A DNA stretch of 63,470 nucleotides, from NCBI RefSeq assembly GCF_000372725.1, contig NW_005196603.1, positions 391,775-455,244 of the forward strand, read 5' to 3'. Positions within the stretch are counted from its first letter, which is position 1, and each line of letters starts with the position of its first letter. The translations under genes were made by a program, and so were the position numbers. Shown here piece by piece: positions 26,663 through 38,444 of this stretch. Under the pieces are notes generated by a model. That model saw nothing but the letters and a program-made list of their open reading frames with translations. It did no database searches and was not told the DNA's origin. The stretch comes from Emiliania huxleyi CCMP1516. Lineage: Eukaryota; Haptophyta; Isochrysidales; Noelaerhabdaceae.

Positions 26663-28309
26663 ATGCCGAATCCGCTCCTGTTCGTCGGCAAGGGCGCGGC
26701 GCTGACGGCGGCGGCCCGAGCGGCTGACAAGGCGAACGAAGGCGGCGGAGCATTCCAGCGGCTGGGCGAGGGCCGCGGCGCGGCAATCCGGCTCGCGTGG
26801 CCGGCGGAGGCGCTGCACACCGTGCCGCACGAGAGGCGGGCGGCGGCGGGCGACGCGGACGACCCGTTCGCGCACGGCCGTCCGATCACCAAGAGGGCGA
26901 GGCGCGCGGCGGGCGAGCTGCGCGCCGTGCAGCACCAGGAACGTGCGGAGGCGCCCAGAGAGGCGGAGCTGGCGGCGGCAGAGGAGCGGACGGCGGAGCA
27001 GGCGGCGCTGCTGGCGCCGCTCGCGGCGACGGACACCACGGCGCGCCTGGCGAAGCGGAGGCGGAGCGCCCTCGTGGCGGCGGTGCTGCATCAACCCATT
27101 GCGGAGCCGGCGGGCCGGGCGGCTCAGATGCTCGCGCCGCTCGGCGAGCACTTGAAGAGGCAGTGCGACGAGGTGGCGAAGCGGTGGGACGACTTCCAGA
27201 CGGAGATGGAGCGGCTTGACGAAGACGGCGGCGATGCGGACATGCGCTCCAACTTTGCGAACGGGATGCGGGACGGGTATCCGTGCCAGCAGCTCACCCT
27301 CGTGTTTCTGCAGTATCTGCTGACGAGCCGCATCCGACAGTCGCACGCGTCGCGGCGGCAGGGGTGTGAGCTCGTCGGGCGGGGGGCGAAGACGGTGGGG
27401 GTGCAGTTCAACATCATGCGGAGCCACGTGTGGCCGATCCTCTTCGGCGAAAAGGGCTTCCCGGCGGGACAGGAGGCGATGGCGTACTGGCGACCCATCC
27501 GCGACCATTTCTCGAGCCTCGTGGGAGGAGGGAGAGGGAGCGGCGGGGTCGAGCAGCTCGCCGGCGTCGCGCAGGCGGCGGCCAGCGCGTTGCAGGTGGC
27601 GGTGGGCGCGAACGCGACCACCGCGGCGGCGGCTGGCGACGCGGCGAGCCAGGCCGTGCAGCTGGCCATGAGGGCGGCGACTGCGCCGAGCTTGACGCGA
27701 CAGCACTTGGGCCAGACCGGCCAGTACATCTTGCAGGACGCCCTGCTCAGCGAGTGGGTCGAGGTGAACGAGGCGTTCGTGCTCAACGCGTACGTCACCC
27801 TGGCGCGGCAGACCGGGTGTCGGCCCGGGATGGTGGTCAACGTGGGCCACGACTCGGTCGATCAGAACGGCGCGTGGGCCCACTGCGCGCCGCTCGTCTG
27901 GCAGGACCTGCTGGTCGGCAAGCTCGAGGAAGCCTACTACCTCCTGCAGCTGGTGGAAGGCCGTGCCGCCGCTCGCCTGCTCCGTGGACAGGGCGGGGAG
28001 GCGACGCCGCAGCGCCGCAGCGTCCGCTGCACGCCGGTGCAGCACTCTGCTGCCTGGTGGGCAGCATGCTGGTGCTGTGCGCGGTGTTTGCGAGGCGGCT
28101 TTGGCGCTGTACTGCCTGCCGAGGCGAGTGGCGCGCGGCACGCGCGGCGCCGCGCGTGGCCCGGACGGCGCCAGAGAGCGCGGTCCATGAGCCAGCCGGC
28201 GCGGCGCGAGCGCCGTGCAAGCTGGCACATCGTCTGCATGCTGCCGTCAATTCTCTGGTCGACGGCGGTCAATCTCACGATTGTCGATCAAAACCGGCGG
28301 GCTTTGTGA
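26663..28309 (+). CDS. Unrecognised 548-codon ORF
   Basis: I do not recognise a family. The plus-strand frame has coherent composition over its first ~435 residues: an Ala/Glu/Arg-rich helical N-terminus (AERTAEQAALLAPLAATDTT), then DEVAKRWDDFQTEMERLDED, NGMRDGYPCQQLTLVFLQYL, GVQFNIMRSHVWPILFGEKG, ALLSEWVEVNEAFVLNAYVT and MVVNVGHDSVDQNGAWAHC. After about residue 450 it becomes Arg/Cys-rich and looks non-coding, so the true end may be an intron or stop near 28000. An ATG at 26628 in another frame (MADDVAFASACDAESAPV) could be a first exon. The minus strand is also open but has antisense-type His/Arg/Pro composition. An A/G-poor SINE-like repeat lies just upstream. Confidence 0.5.
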   Translation: MPNPLLFVGKGAALTAAARAADKANEGGGAFQRLGEGRGAAIRLAWPAEALHTVPHERRAAAGDADDPFAHGRPITKRARRAAGELRAVQHQERAEAPREAELAAAEERTAEQAALLAPLAATDTTARLAKRRRSALVAAVLHQPIAEPAGRAAQMLAPLGEHLKRQCDEVAKRWDDFQTEMERLDEDGGDADMRSNFANGMRDGYPCQQLTLVFLQYLLTSRIRQSHASRRQGCELVGRGAKTVGVQFNIMRSHVWPILFGEKGFPAGQEAMAYWRPIRDHFSSLVGGGRGSGGVEQLAGVAQAAASALQVAVGANATTAAAAGDAASQAVQLAMRAATAPSLTRQHLGQTGQYILQDALLSEWVEVNEAFVLNAYVTLARQTGCRPGMVVNVGHDSVDQNGAWAHCAPLVWQDLLVGKLEEAYYLLQLVEGRAAARLLRGQGGEATPQRRSVRCTPVQHSAAWWAACWCCARCLRGGFGAVLPAEASGARHARRRAWPGRRQRARSMSQPARRERRASWHIVCMLPSILWSTAVNLTIVDQNRRAL

Positions 28310-28556
28310 CGCCGTTTACGCAATCGTTTTTTGGCTTCGCTTTCTCTGTTGCTTGTTTTCATTTCGTTTTTTCTTTTACGAAGCGACGGAGGGGGGGGGC
28401 GGGCGGGCGCTAACTACGTGGAGGACCAGTCGCCAGACGACGCAGGGCAGACGACGGTGAGGCGGAGCAGTCGCGCAGGGCGAGACGAGGGAGGGAGCAG
28501 GACGTTGCGGAGATCAGCAGGAGGATGTACGAAGAGATTAGGAGCAGCAGGGACCC

Positions 28557-28594
<38 letters not shown>

Positions 28595-30276
28595 ATGGGT
28601 AGGGAGTCTGTGCCCGGGCGGTGTCCGGTGCGGAGTCTCTCTCTGATCCCACCTGTGGTGTTGGGTGTGAGGTCGTGGAAGCTTCGATCCCAAGGGGGGG
28701 AGCCGAGCCCACTCATAACCAACTCTCAGGGGCAGTAGGTGGGCGAGCTTCAGGCACGCTCATCTCGATCGTCAAGACGTTGCTACGCGCGGTCTTCCGC
28801 GGGGGGAGCTGCGTCGACGGGTGCGGGACCGCGGCGCAGCCAGTGCCGCGGCGAGGCCTCCGGCTGTTTGCGGCGGGCGGGTTGCTGCTCGCTGCGATGG
28901 CGAAAAACTCGTCTCGCCACACGCCAAGGGCTTATGCTCTGGCGAGACGTGAGGCGCATGCGCCCAGGAGGGGAGGGGGCATGTGTAACGACACTGCTAG
29001 AGATGCCTTTCGGGGCCCAGAGATAAAACTTCTGTGATGCCATGCGTGACCTAGTAGTGTCCCCAGCTATGGGCGTGTCCACGTTGGAGCCAGGTGTGGT
29101 GTGGGCGCGAGAATAGCTCCGCCGTTCATGGAGGCAACCGATGCGAGTCGACTGGTGTGTGTCGTCGTGGTTTCGTATCAAGAATTCTCTCTCTCTCGGG
29201 ACCCGAGGGACCATGTGGAAGACGGCTAGTGCTAGTCCCCCATCGGGAGGACGACCCCGGCTAGTCGCCGACCACACCCACAAAGAACCCTGCACAAAGA
29301 TCGCAAGGGCGGGGACCTGTTCCTTTTTACCCATCTCCTAGTAGAGGTGTCCGTTTTATTTATTTATTTAACTGCAGAAGCCCCCTCTAGTGAGTAGTGT
29401 GTGTGTGTGTGTCGGTGGGCGTGCGCGCGCTGTGGGTGTTGCGGCGGTGTTGCGAGAGCAGGGAGGAACCCGGGCCGCCGCTGCGGGCGCCCCGGGGCGG
29501 CCCCCGGGAAGCGCCGGTGGCGAGAGGGGTGGGTGCACTGACGGCACCGTGCTGTCCCGGCCGCTCCTGCGTGAAGCCGGACTCTCTCACAACACACACA
29601 CACCGCATGTGTGCGGCGTGGTGCTGCGCTGATAATAAGTTGAAAGATGGCACGATACGACTGACGGACACGACACTGAGGTACATAAACTGATGGGCTC
29701 GCGAGAATCACGCGATGCGGGCGAGAGATGAACAGAAGTGCGCGGCGCACCGGGTTCCGGGGGTGCGCACTTACCTCGTCTGGAGAGGCCACGCGCCCCA
29801 TCGAGCGCCACGGCCGGGAGGCACATGCGGCGTGGATCGGGGCACGGAAGTTGCGCGGGGTCGCGGGGACGTGCGTGCGCTCGGCCGACGCTTGCTCCAA
29901 GTGCACCCCCGATCGCAGCACTTCGTGTTGGCGAGTCGAGATATTGAGAGTGGTTAACCGTGCCCTCTTCTTTGCATACGCCAGCACACAACACGCCGAT
30001 ATCCCGCTTACCATCGTATCCCCTCTCGCTCCGTATACAGGCTGCGCGAAAAGAAAGCCCCGGGCTCCCCCCCCGCCCCGGGCCCGGCCCTGGGTGTGCG
30101 GTTCACGGGCCAACTGCACTCCAAGTGCCCCCCGGACTGGCGCGCACTGGCACTAACACAGAGGATCAGAGGTTCAAAGGTACGTAAAGTGGTACCCACC
30201 AGTAATCGTGCTACCCACCCAAAAAGAAGAAAACACACCTGGTGGCTTCCAACTGCACAGAGCTAAAGCAACTGGC
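28310..30276. other. Gene-poor interval with (GA)n microsatellite
   Basis: A (GA)n run lies at 28558-28590. Minus-strand frames near 28783-29334 and 29364-30119 are open but have no recognisable motif or start context. GGTGTCCGTTTTATTTATTT (29348) repeats a string near 17973. CTGCACTCCAAGTGC (about 30113) and GCGCACTGGCACTAACACAG (about 30144) match ends of other dispersed repeats at 22431, 51000 and 47358, so several element fragments lie here. Confidence 0.4.
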
Positions 30277-32610
30277 TCACGCGGCCGTCCGCCTGCGCAC
30301 CCTCCTCACGCCGAGGCTGGCCAGCGCCTCGTCGCACCTCTCCGCCTGCCTCTCCACCCTCTCCTCCGCCGTCTCTCGAGCGAGCGCGTGCAGCGCCGCA
30401 ACGCCGCCAACCCGGTGCCACTGCTCAGCGCACGCAGACGAGGAGGTTGCGAGGGCGAGGAGGGCGTTGATGCTGTCTCTGCGCCAGCCATTTTCCTCGG
30501 GCTGGTCCAGCCGCGAGAGGAGCAGCGAGAGGCAAGTGTCGTCAGCGGGGAGGTCGGGACAGGTGCTGGCCAGGTACACAAGGGCAATGGCAGCAGCGAG
30601 CTTGCAGCGGTCCGAAGCGCTTGCCTCCTGCGTGAGAGAGGAGAGGACCGCCACACCGCCAGCCTCCACGACGCCCTCGTGCGTGCCAGGTGCTGCCGCA
30701 ATCATGTTGCACAGCGCTCCCGCCGCTTTCTCCTTCTGCCTCTCAGTCCCGTCGCGAGCCAGCGAAATAAGGACCTCCACACCGCCAGCCGCTGCGATCG
30801 CCACGCTGTTGTCGTCGTTGTAAGCGAGGTTCCACAGCGCCCCCGCCGCATTCTCCTTCTGCCCCTTAGTCCCGTCGCGAGCCAGCGACACGAGAGCCGC
30901 CGCGATCGCCACCCTGTTGTCGTCGTTCATAGCGAGGTTCCTCAGCACGCCCGCCGCACGCACCTTCTGCCCCTTAGTCCCGTCGCGAGCCAGCGACACA
31001 AGGACCTCCACGCCGCCGGCCGCCGCGATCGCCACCCTGTTGTCGTCGTTCATAGCGAGGTTCCTCAGCACGCCCGCCGCACGCACCTTCTGCCCCTTAG
31101 TCCCGTCGCGAGCCAGCGACACAAGGACCTCCACGCCGCCGGCCGCCGCGATCGCCACCCTGTTGTCGTCGTTCATAGCGAGGTTCCTCAGCACGCCCGC
31201 CGCACGCACCTTCTGCCCCTTAGTCCCATCGCGAGCCAGCGAAATAAGGACCTCCACACCGCCAGCCGCTGCGATCGCCACGCTGTTGTCGTCGTTCATA
31301 GCGAGGTTGCACAGCGCCCCCGCCGCATCCTCCTTCTGCGCCTCATTCCCGTCGCGAGCCAATGAGACGAGGACCTCGACCCCGCCGGCCGCGGCTATCG
31401 CCACCTTGAGGTCGTCGTTGGCAGAGAGGTTCCACAGCACCCCCACCGCAAACTCCTTCTGCCCCTTAGTCCCGTCGCGAGCCAGTGACACGAGGACATC
31501 AATGCCGCCGGCCGCCGCGATCGCCACCCTGTTGTCGTCGTTCATAGCGAGGTTCCACAGCGTCCCCGCGGCACCCTCCTTCTGCCTCTCATTCCCGTCA
31601 CGAGCCAGCGACACGAGGACCTCGATCCCGCCGGCCGCGGCTATCGCCACCTCGTTGTCGTCGTTGATAGCGAGGTTCGCCAGCGCCGCCACAGCGTTCT
31701 TCTTCTGCGCCTCAGTCCCATCGCGAGCCAGCGACATGAGGACCTCAATGCCGCCAGCCGCAACAATCGCCGCCTCGTTGTCGTCGTTGGCAGAGAGGTT
31801 CCACAGCGCCCCCGCCGCTTCCTCCTTCTGCGCCCCACTCCCGTCGCGAGCCAGCGACACCAGCACCTCGATGCCGCCGGCCGCAGCGATCGCCACTCTG
31901 TTGTCGTCGTTGTAAGCGAGGTTGCACAGTGCTCCTGCCGCATCCTCCTTCTGCGCCTCATTCCCGTCACGAGCCAGCGACACGAGAACCTCAATGCCGC
32001 CAGCCGCGGCTATCGCCACCTCGTTGTCGTCGTTGGCAGAGAGGTTCCACAGCGCCCCCGCCGCACGCTCCTTCTGCCCCTCATTCCCGTCGCGAGCCAA
32101 CGACACGAGGACCTCAATGCCGCCAGCCGCCGCAATCGCCGCCTTGTTGTCGTCGTCCCGGGCAAGCTCCTGGAGCATTGCCGCGACGTCCGCCTTCTCG
32201 TCCTCGTCTCCAGCCTGCAAGAGACCGACGAGCGCGTCCATCCTCCTGCTGCCAGCCTCCTCTCCCGACAGCCGCCTGAGCTCTCCGAGCGCAGCAGCTT
32301 GCAGCTCCGAGGAGGCATCGCCAGCGGTCTCCACCAGCCGCGCGAAGGCACCGCGCGGCGCGCAGATCAAGGACCACCGCTTGCACACGGCCGCGTGGCG
32401 CAGGCCCGTCTTCTCGAGCACGCACGGCGCAAGGTCCGGGTCTGCGAGGACGTCGGTCGCGACGGCGGGCGGAGGGCTGTGGTGCGCGAGGAGCGCCTCG
32501 GCCCTCCTGTTTGCAGCGGGGCTGTCCCGCATCGCGCCGGCGGTGATCGCGATCAGGGCATCGGGCGGAAGAGCGGCGAGCCGCAGCTCGTAGCGGGCGG
32601 AGGCGAGCAT
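30277..32610 (-). CDS. Armadillo-repeat protein
   Basis: An intronless 777-aa protein starting at the ATG 32610-32608. An N-terminal ~150-residue region with Ala/Leu helices (LGELRRLSGEEAGSRRMDAL, VGLLQAGDEDEKADVAAMLQ) is followed by about fourteen 41-aa ARM repeats of the form NDDNRVAIAAAGGIEVLVSL ARDGNEAQKEDAAGALCNLA. Two or three further diverged repeats and an Arg-rich tail end it. ARM superhelices bind extended peptides, so this is a scaffold or adaptor by family. Three consecutive repeats (about 30926-31295) are almost identical at the DNA level with a 123-bp period, and one repeat (about 30895) lacks the GGVEVL segment. No U-box or F-box is visible in the N-terminus. Confidence 0.85.
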   Translation of the reverse strand: MLASARYELRLAALPPDALIAITAGAMRDSPAANRRAEALLAHHSPPPAVATDVLADPDLAPCVLEKTGLRHAAVCKRWSLICAPRGAFARLVETAGDASSELQAAALGELRRLSGEEAGSRRMDALVGLLQAGDEDEKADVAAMLQELARDDDNKAAIAAAGGIEVLVSLARDGNEGQKERAAGALWNLSANDDNEVAIAAAGGIEVLVSLARDGNEAQKEDAAGALCNLAYNDDNRVAIAAAGGIEVLVSLARDGSGAQKEEAAGALWNLSANDDNEAAIVAAGGIEVLMSLARDGTEAQKKNAVAALANLAINDDNEVAIAAAGGIEVLVSLARDGNERQKEGAAGTLWNLAMNDDNRVAIAAAGGIDVLVSLARDGTKGQKEFAVGVLWNLSANDDLKVAIAAAGGVEVLVSLARDGNEAQKEDAAGALCNLAMNDDNSVAIAAAGGVEVLISLARDGTKGQKVRAAGVLRNLAMNDDNRVAIAAAGGVEVLVSLARDGTKGQKVRAAGVLRNLAMNDDNRVAIAAAGGVEVLVSLARDGTKGQKVRAAGVLRNLAMNDDNRVAIAAALVSLARDGTKGQKENAAGALWNLAYNDDNSVAIAAAGGVEVLISLARDGTERQKEKAAGALCNMIAAAPGTHEGVVEAGGVAVLSSLTQEASASDRCKLAAAIALVYLASTCPDLPADDTCLSLLLSRLDQPEENGWRRDSINALLALATSSSACAEQWHRVGGVAALHALARETAEERVERQAERCDEALASLGVRRVRRRTAA

Positions 32611-33253
32611 TTCGCTGACGATGCATCGATTTCTTTCTGTCCGAAGGCGAAGGCCGGCGCAGGAAACGCGGCGACATCACGCCGCGCTCGAGATCCTCGA
32701 AGGGGGTGGAGCCGATGATCAGGCACCGAGGCCGTCGACTGCGACGACGACGGCATGCCGATTTCAGACGTGGCGAGGCGCGACAGGTAAGCGGCGACCA
32801 GCCCGCCACTCGTGCTCTGCTCCTTCGCCCAGACTTGGCCGAGGATGGGTGCAGCCGCCGTATGCGATTTCTGGAAGCGGATGAACGCCTAGGCGGGGTC
32901 ACGAAACTATCACTAAGACCTCCAACTAAGCTCTATGACTGAAAGGCTTGGTTGTAGAGTATATGGATAGAGCTCAAGGACCTACAGTGGACTTTTTCCC
33001 TCTAAAACCTTCGTGGGATCTTAGCCTGTATTGCCAATACTGTTGATGTCCCCCTTTTCGCATGCAATCTCAAACATCAGCTCACAACGCTGGCGTCCGG
33101 GTCCCAGCGGGTTTTCACGTAACAAGTACACACAACCGGTGTGACTGACTGTGGTGCTGGAGAAAGCCTGAGTAGCCTGGAGCGGGACGCACGCGCCGCA
33201 TCAGCGCACTTGGTCGCCCCTCCCCTCCTCTGCCCACCGCCACCTGCCTCTCC
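32611..33253. other. Divergent intergenic region, partly AT-richer
   Basis: Separates the ARM gene (minus) from the exostosin gene (plus). About 32900-33170 is much less GC-rich than the window average (CACTAAGACCTCCAACTAAG, GTATTGCCAATACTGTTGAT). The 5' exon of the exostosin gene may lie in it, because that frame is open without an ATG back to a TAG at 33173. Confidence 0.4.
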
Positions 33254-33277
33254 GTGCACGGGGTCGCACAGCGGTGC

Positions 33278-34435
33278 ATGTGCCAAGTCCCCTGGCCGTA
33301 CCCGCTGTCATGGTACAAGCACAACGATTGCCACGGGCCGGCACTTCTTCGCGACCGTACGACGGACCAATGGATGTACGGGCCGGAGCTGTTGCTAGAC
33401 AAGGCCCTGCAGGGCGAACCTGGCTACGTGCCACTGCTCTCCCACATGAGCTTTTTGAGTGGCAGGTGCGGCAGTACGACCCACAAGCACCGAATGGAGC
33501 AGATGGCAAAGGTTGCGCTCGCCGACCCTTGCACATCAAGGGCCGGGAGGAAAATCGTTGCGCATTTCTGGAACATCGATGATGAGATAACTTTTCCAGC
33601 GTGGCCGCTCTTGAATAATGCCACGTATATCAGCGGCCCACAGCACGTAGGATGCCGCCCGCAGGACATGGGCGCTGCATTTGTGTGTACGTTCAAGCCG
33701 ACGGTGCGCGCTGGCTGGCAGCCACCACAGACATCTCATGCAGCCACAGCACCGCCGGCACCGATGAGTGTACGCATGCGGCGTGTGATTGAAGTGCCCT
33801 ATGTGGAGAATTCCCATTGCTACGATCACGCGCTGCGGTTGCACGTGGGCAGCGAACGAACAACCGCCGTTTACTTTCGAGGTGGCATCAACGTCTTTGG
33901 CGCGCAGGGAAAGAGAGTACGACGTGGCATGCACGCGCTTCGACTACGAGCCTCCTGGGCGAAGATCGTCTGCACCGTCCACACTAACATGAAAGCGGGT
34001 GAGCCGGGATGTCGTACAGAAGAGACAAGCAAAGAGCTCATGGCGAAGGAGATGCTGCAGAGCAGGTTTTGTCTCGTCCCTAGAGGCGACATGCCCGATT
34101 CGGGCCGGCTGTATGACTCGATGGCGTGCGGGTGCATACCTGTCATCATCAGTGACCGGTTCAGAGGTGCCTTTGCAGATGTGGTGAACTACGAGCGCTT
34201 CTCGCTCCGCATCAGCGAGCAGGCATTCTTGGCGGACCCTGTCAATTCCGTGGGGAATCTGACACGTTTGCTCACAAGGGAGCGCGAGCGCAAGATGCGA
34301 CACTTGTTGGACGTGGAGGGCGCAAAAGTACTGTGGCATCACGAGCGGAGCGCAATCACTTCATTGATACGCGATGCGATCGGTGCATCGCAAGCGCGTG
34401 CCATGAGTCTCACCATGCTCTCGTCGTGGCAGTAG
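33278..34435 (+). CDS. Exostosin-family (GT47) glycosyltransferase, 5' end uncertain
   Basis: 385 residues from the first in-frame ATG. Family features are YNHN-like WYKHNDCHGPALLRDRTTDQ, KIVAHFWNIDDEITFP, then the NAPPL-type region TTAVYFRGGINVFGAQGKRV R and the most diagnostic block SRFCLVPRGDMPDSGRLYDS MACGCIPVIISDRF. GT47 enzymes transfer sugars from nucleotide sugars in the Golgi to glycans. The N-terminal signal anchor is missing, so an upstream exon is expected; CMCQVPWPYPLSWYKHND looks like the start of the lumenal domain. GC content and codon use are lower than in neighbouring genes, and no intron is needed in this part. That could reflect a different expression class or horizontal transfer. 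Confidence 0.78.
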   Translation: MCQVPWPYPLSWYKHNDCHGPALLRDRTTDQWMYGPELLLDKALQGEPGYVPLLSHMSFLSGRCGSTTHKHRMEQMAKVALADPCTSRAGRKIVAHFWNIDDEITFPAWPLLNNATYISGPQHVGCRPQDMGAAFVCTFKPTVRAGWQPPQTSHAATAPPAPMSVRMRRVIEVPYVENSHCYDHALRLHVGSERTTAVYFRGGINVFGAQGKRVRRGMHALRLRASWAKIVCTVHTNMKAGEPGCRTEETSKELMAKEMLQSRFCLVPRGDMPDSGRLYDSMACGCIPVIISDRFRGAFADVVNYERFSLRISEQAFLADPVNSVGNLTRLLTRERERKMRHLLDVEGAKVLWHHERSAITSLIRDAIGASQARAMSLTMLSSWQ

Positions 34436-34603
34436 TGACTGCTTGGACCCGTGGTTCGGCCTGGCAGGTACCCGTGCGAGAAGACGCGCGCCCCCGAGCC
34501 CCCCCCCCCCCCCCCACCCACACCACCACCACCACCACCACCACCACCACACACACACACACACCGCCGCCGCGCGAGCGCCGCGCAGCGGCACACCGGT
34601 ATG

Positions 34604-34925
34604 TAGAAAGATGAACAACAGTCAGGCTCGGACTGGACACCAACGCGGTATGGGTGGACGCGGGACAGATGATGACGACACGCACGAACAACACACAGAC
34701 ACAAACAAGCTCACAAGACACAGGTAGGTAGGTAGAAAGGTGAAGAACAGCCAGGCTCGGACTGGACACCAACGCGGTACGGGTGGACGCGGGACAGATG
34801 ATGACGACACGCACGAGCGACACACAGACACAAACAAGCTCACAAGACACACAGCCAGCTGGCTGCCACACACCCAGAAACAAACAAGGGCACAAACAGG
34901 TAGGTAGGTAGGTAGAAAGGTGAAG
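34604..34925 (-). repeat. SINE-like repeat D, two 5'-truncated copies in tandem
   Basis: Both copies are inverted relative to the others. Copy 3 (34604-34731) and copy 4 (34733-34925) each begin, on the minus strand's 3' side, with a (GGTA)n run, then AACAGCCAGGCTCGGACTGG and ACACCAACGCGGTACGGGTG. They stop at different internal points of the 285-bp consensus (about 128 and 190 bp). Just upstream is a (CAC)n/(CA)n microsatellite at about 34514-34563. Confidence 0.75.
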
Positions 34926-35042
34926 AACACACCGGCTCAAAAGAAAAGAAATCGAACCCCGAGTCGTTGAGACGAGCGGGGGAGACTCCCAGCCTACAGT
35001 ATGCAAGCCCCTCTGAGGGGCCGCCATCGCCGATTAGGCGGC

Positions 35043-37071
<2,029 letters not shown>

Positions 37072-37224
37072 GGCCAGCGTTGTGTTTGTGTTCGTGGCAT
37101 CGTGGCAGCCCAACCCCACAGGGTCTTGCCTGACCGGGCCGCTGTTTTTCTTTTCGCTCGGTGGTCGGAAGACTACATTCTTTTTGACCGAGCGCTTTCG
37201 TCGTAAGATACAAATCTCGCGTGA

Positions 37225-37725
37225 GTGATTAACCGCTGCGTCGAAAGCCTCGCCCTCACCGCCGACGGCGCCGTCTCGGGAGCTTGGGGCGGTGGAGAGG
37301 CGATGGCCGGTTGGGCCACACGGCGAGTATGAGCTTGGGCACTTGGGCACAGGACCAGCTGCTGCCGAAGAAGATCGAGGCCTTGGCTGGCCGGCGCGTT
37401 GTCGCTGTGTCGGCTGGAGAGCAGCACAGCCTCGCCCTCACCGCCGACGGCGCTCTCTGGAGCTGGGGCAGTGGAGACTTTGGCATGCTGGGCCACGGCG
37501 ACGAGCAGACCCAGCTGCTGCCAAAGAAGATCGAGGCCTTTACTGACCAGCGCGTCGTCACCGTATCGGGACGCGGCCACAGCCTCGCAACCACCGCGCC
37601 GATGGCGCTGTCGTGAGTGTGTGTGTGTGTGTGTGTCCTCACTTGGGGCCACGGTGGCACCGGCTGTCTAGGCCACGGTGAGGATCTGGCGAACCAGCTG
37701 CTGCCCAAGAAGATCGAGGCACGAG
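37225..37725 (+). pseudogene. RCC1-repeat gene relic
   Basis: Two to three RCC1 blades are readable but not in one frame: SLALTADGALWSWGSGDFGM LGHGDEQTQLLPKKIEA, then VVTVSGRGHSLATTA, then across a (TG)n insertion LTWGHGGTGCLGHGEDLANQ LLPKKIEA. The first copy around 37245-37375 (SLALTADGAVSGAWGGGEAM) is damaged by indels. RCC1 propellers act in Ran exchange or as generic scaffolds. With only ~3 of 7 blades, no start and frame breaks, this is a fragment or pseudogene. Confidence 0.7.
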
Positions 37726-37916
37726 AGGGATGCGACTCTTGAGAGGGGTTCGGGGCAGCAGTGAGAGCGTGTGGCCCGGTCCAAGGACCGGCACGCCCCC
37801 CCCCCCCCCCCTTGGGAGGTTCCCCGGGTGGAGGTTCGTGTCATGAGAGGTACCGATGTCCCGGGGAAACGGAAGTCCCCAAAACAAGGGGGCCCTTTTT
37901 CGTGCGGTGCCGCCCT

Positions 37917-38371
37917 GCGAGCGAGTTCTTTACCAGGGTGCAACCCTTGTTCCGCACTGTGCTGTGAACAGAGCACCAACCAACAGCTCTCAGGACCCCC
38001 CGGTGCTGGGGTGCTGCCAGCAACCAACCAAGTCGAGCGGAGCAGCGTCGTTCCGATGTTTCGGCGGGCACTTCTCACCTAAGTCCTTGTGGCGGGCCGC
38101 CAGGCCCGGAAGCAGATGCCGACGAGCATCACACACGGCGCGCTATCTGGGCTCGGAGGTCGGCAAAAAGGTTGCGCAACCGACACCAGCGACCAGGATC
38201 GTCGATCGAGGTAGGTGCACGCTGCTGAAGCAGTGCACCTACATAGTGCGGGACCTGGGGCAGCAACCAACAACCTGGATGGGGACGGGGTGCTGCTCAA
38301 CCGGCGGCAAACAGCAGCGTTCACAGCCGAGTGCGGAACAAGGGTTGCAACTTGGTAAAGAACTCGCTCGC
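37917..38371. mobile_element. Foldback/MITE-like element with 42-bp inverted ends
   Basis: The left arm 37917-37958 begins GCGAGCGAGTTCTTTACCA. The right arm 38330-38371 is its reverse complement with two mismatches in 42. Weaker complementarity extends inward (GCTGTGAAC versus GTTCACAGC). An internal hairpin GTAGGTGCAC/GTGCACCTAC lies at about 38210-38241. No transposase is encoded. It ends ~75 bp before the JmjC start codon, so it may form part of that gene's promoter or 5' UTR. Confidence 0.7.
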
Positions 38372-38444
38372 TGCTGGGGGCTCTCTCGTGCGCGGGTTTC
38401 CGCTCAAGCACGCGCACACTGCTGGCGCTCTCTCTCAGAACGCC

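Noticed and set aside
26612..28228. 538-codon minus-strand frame antisense to the unknown ORF at 26663
   Set aside because: His/Arg/Pro-rich antisense composition without motifs. The plus strand has the more natural residue use, so I kept that one.
29364..30119. 251-codon minus-strand frame
   Set aside because: Low-complexity and His/Thr-rich end, no ATG context or motif, and it overlaps fragments of dispersed repeats.
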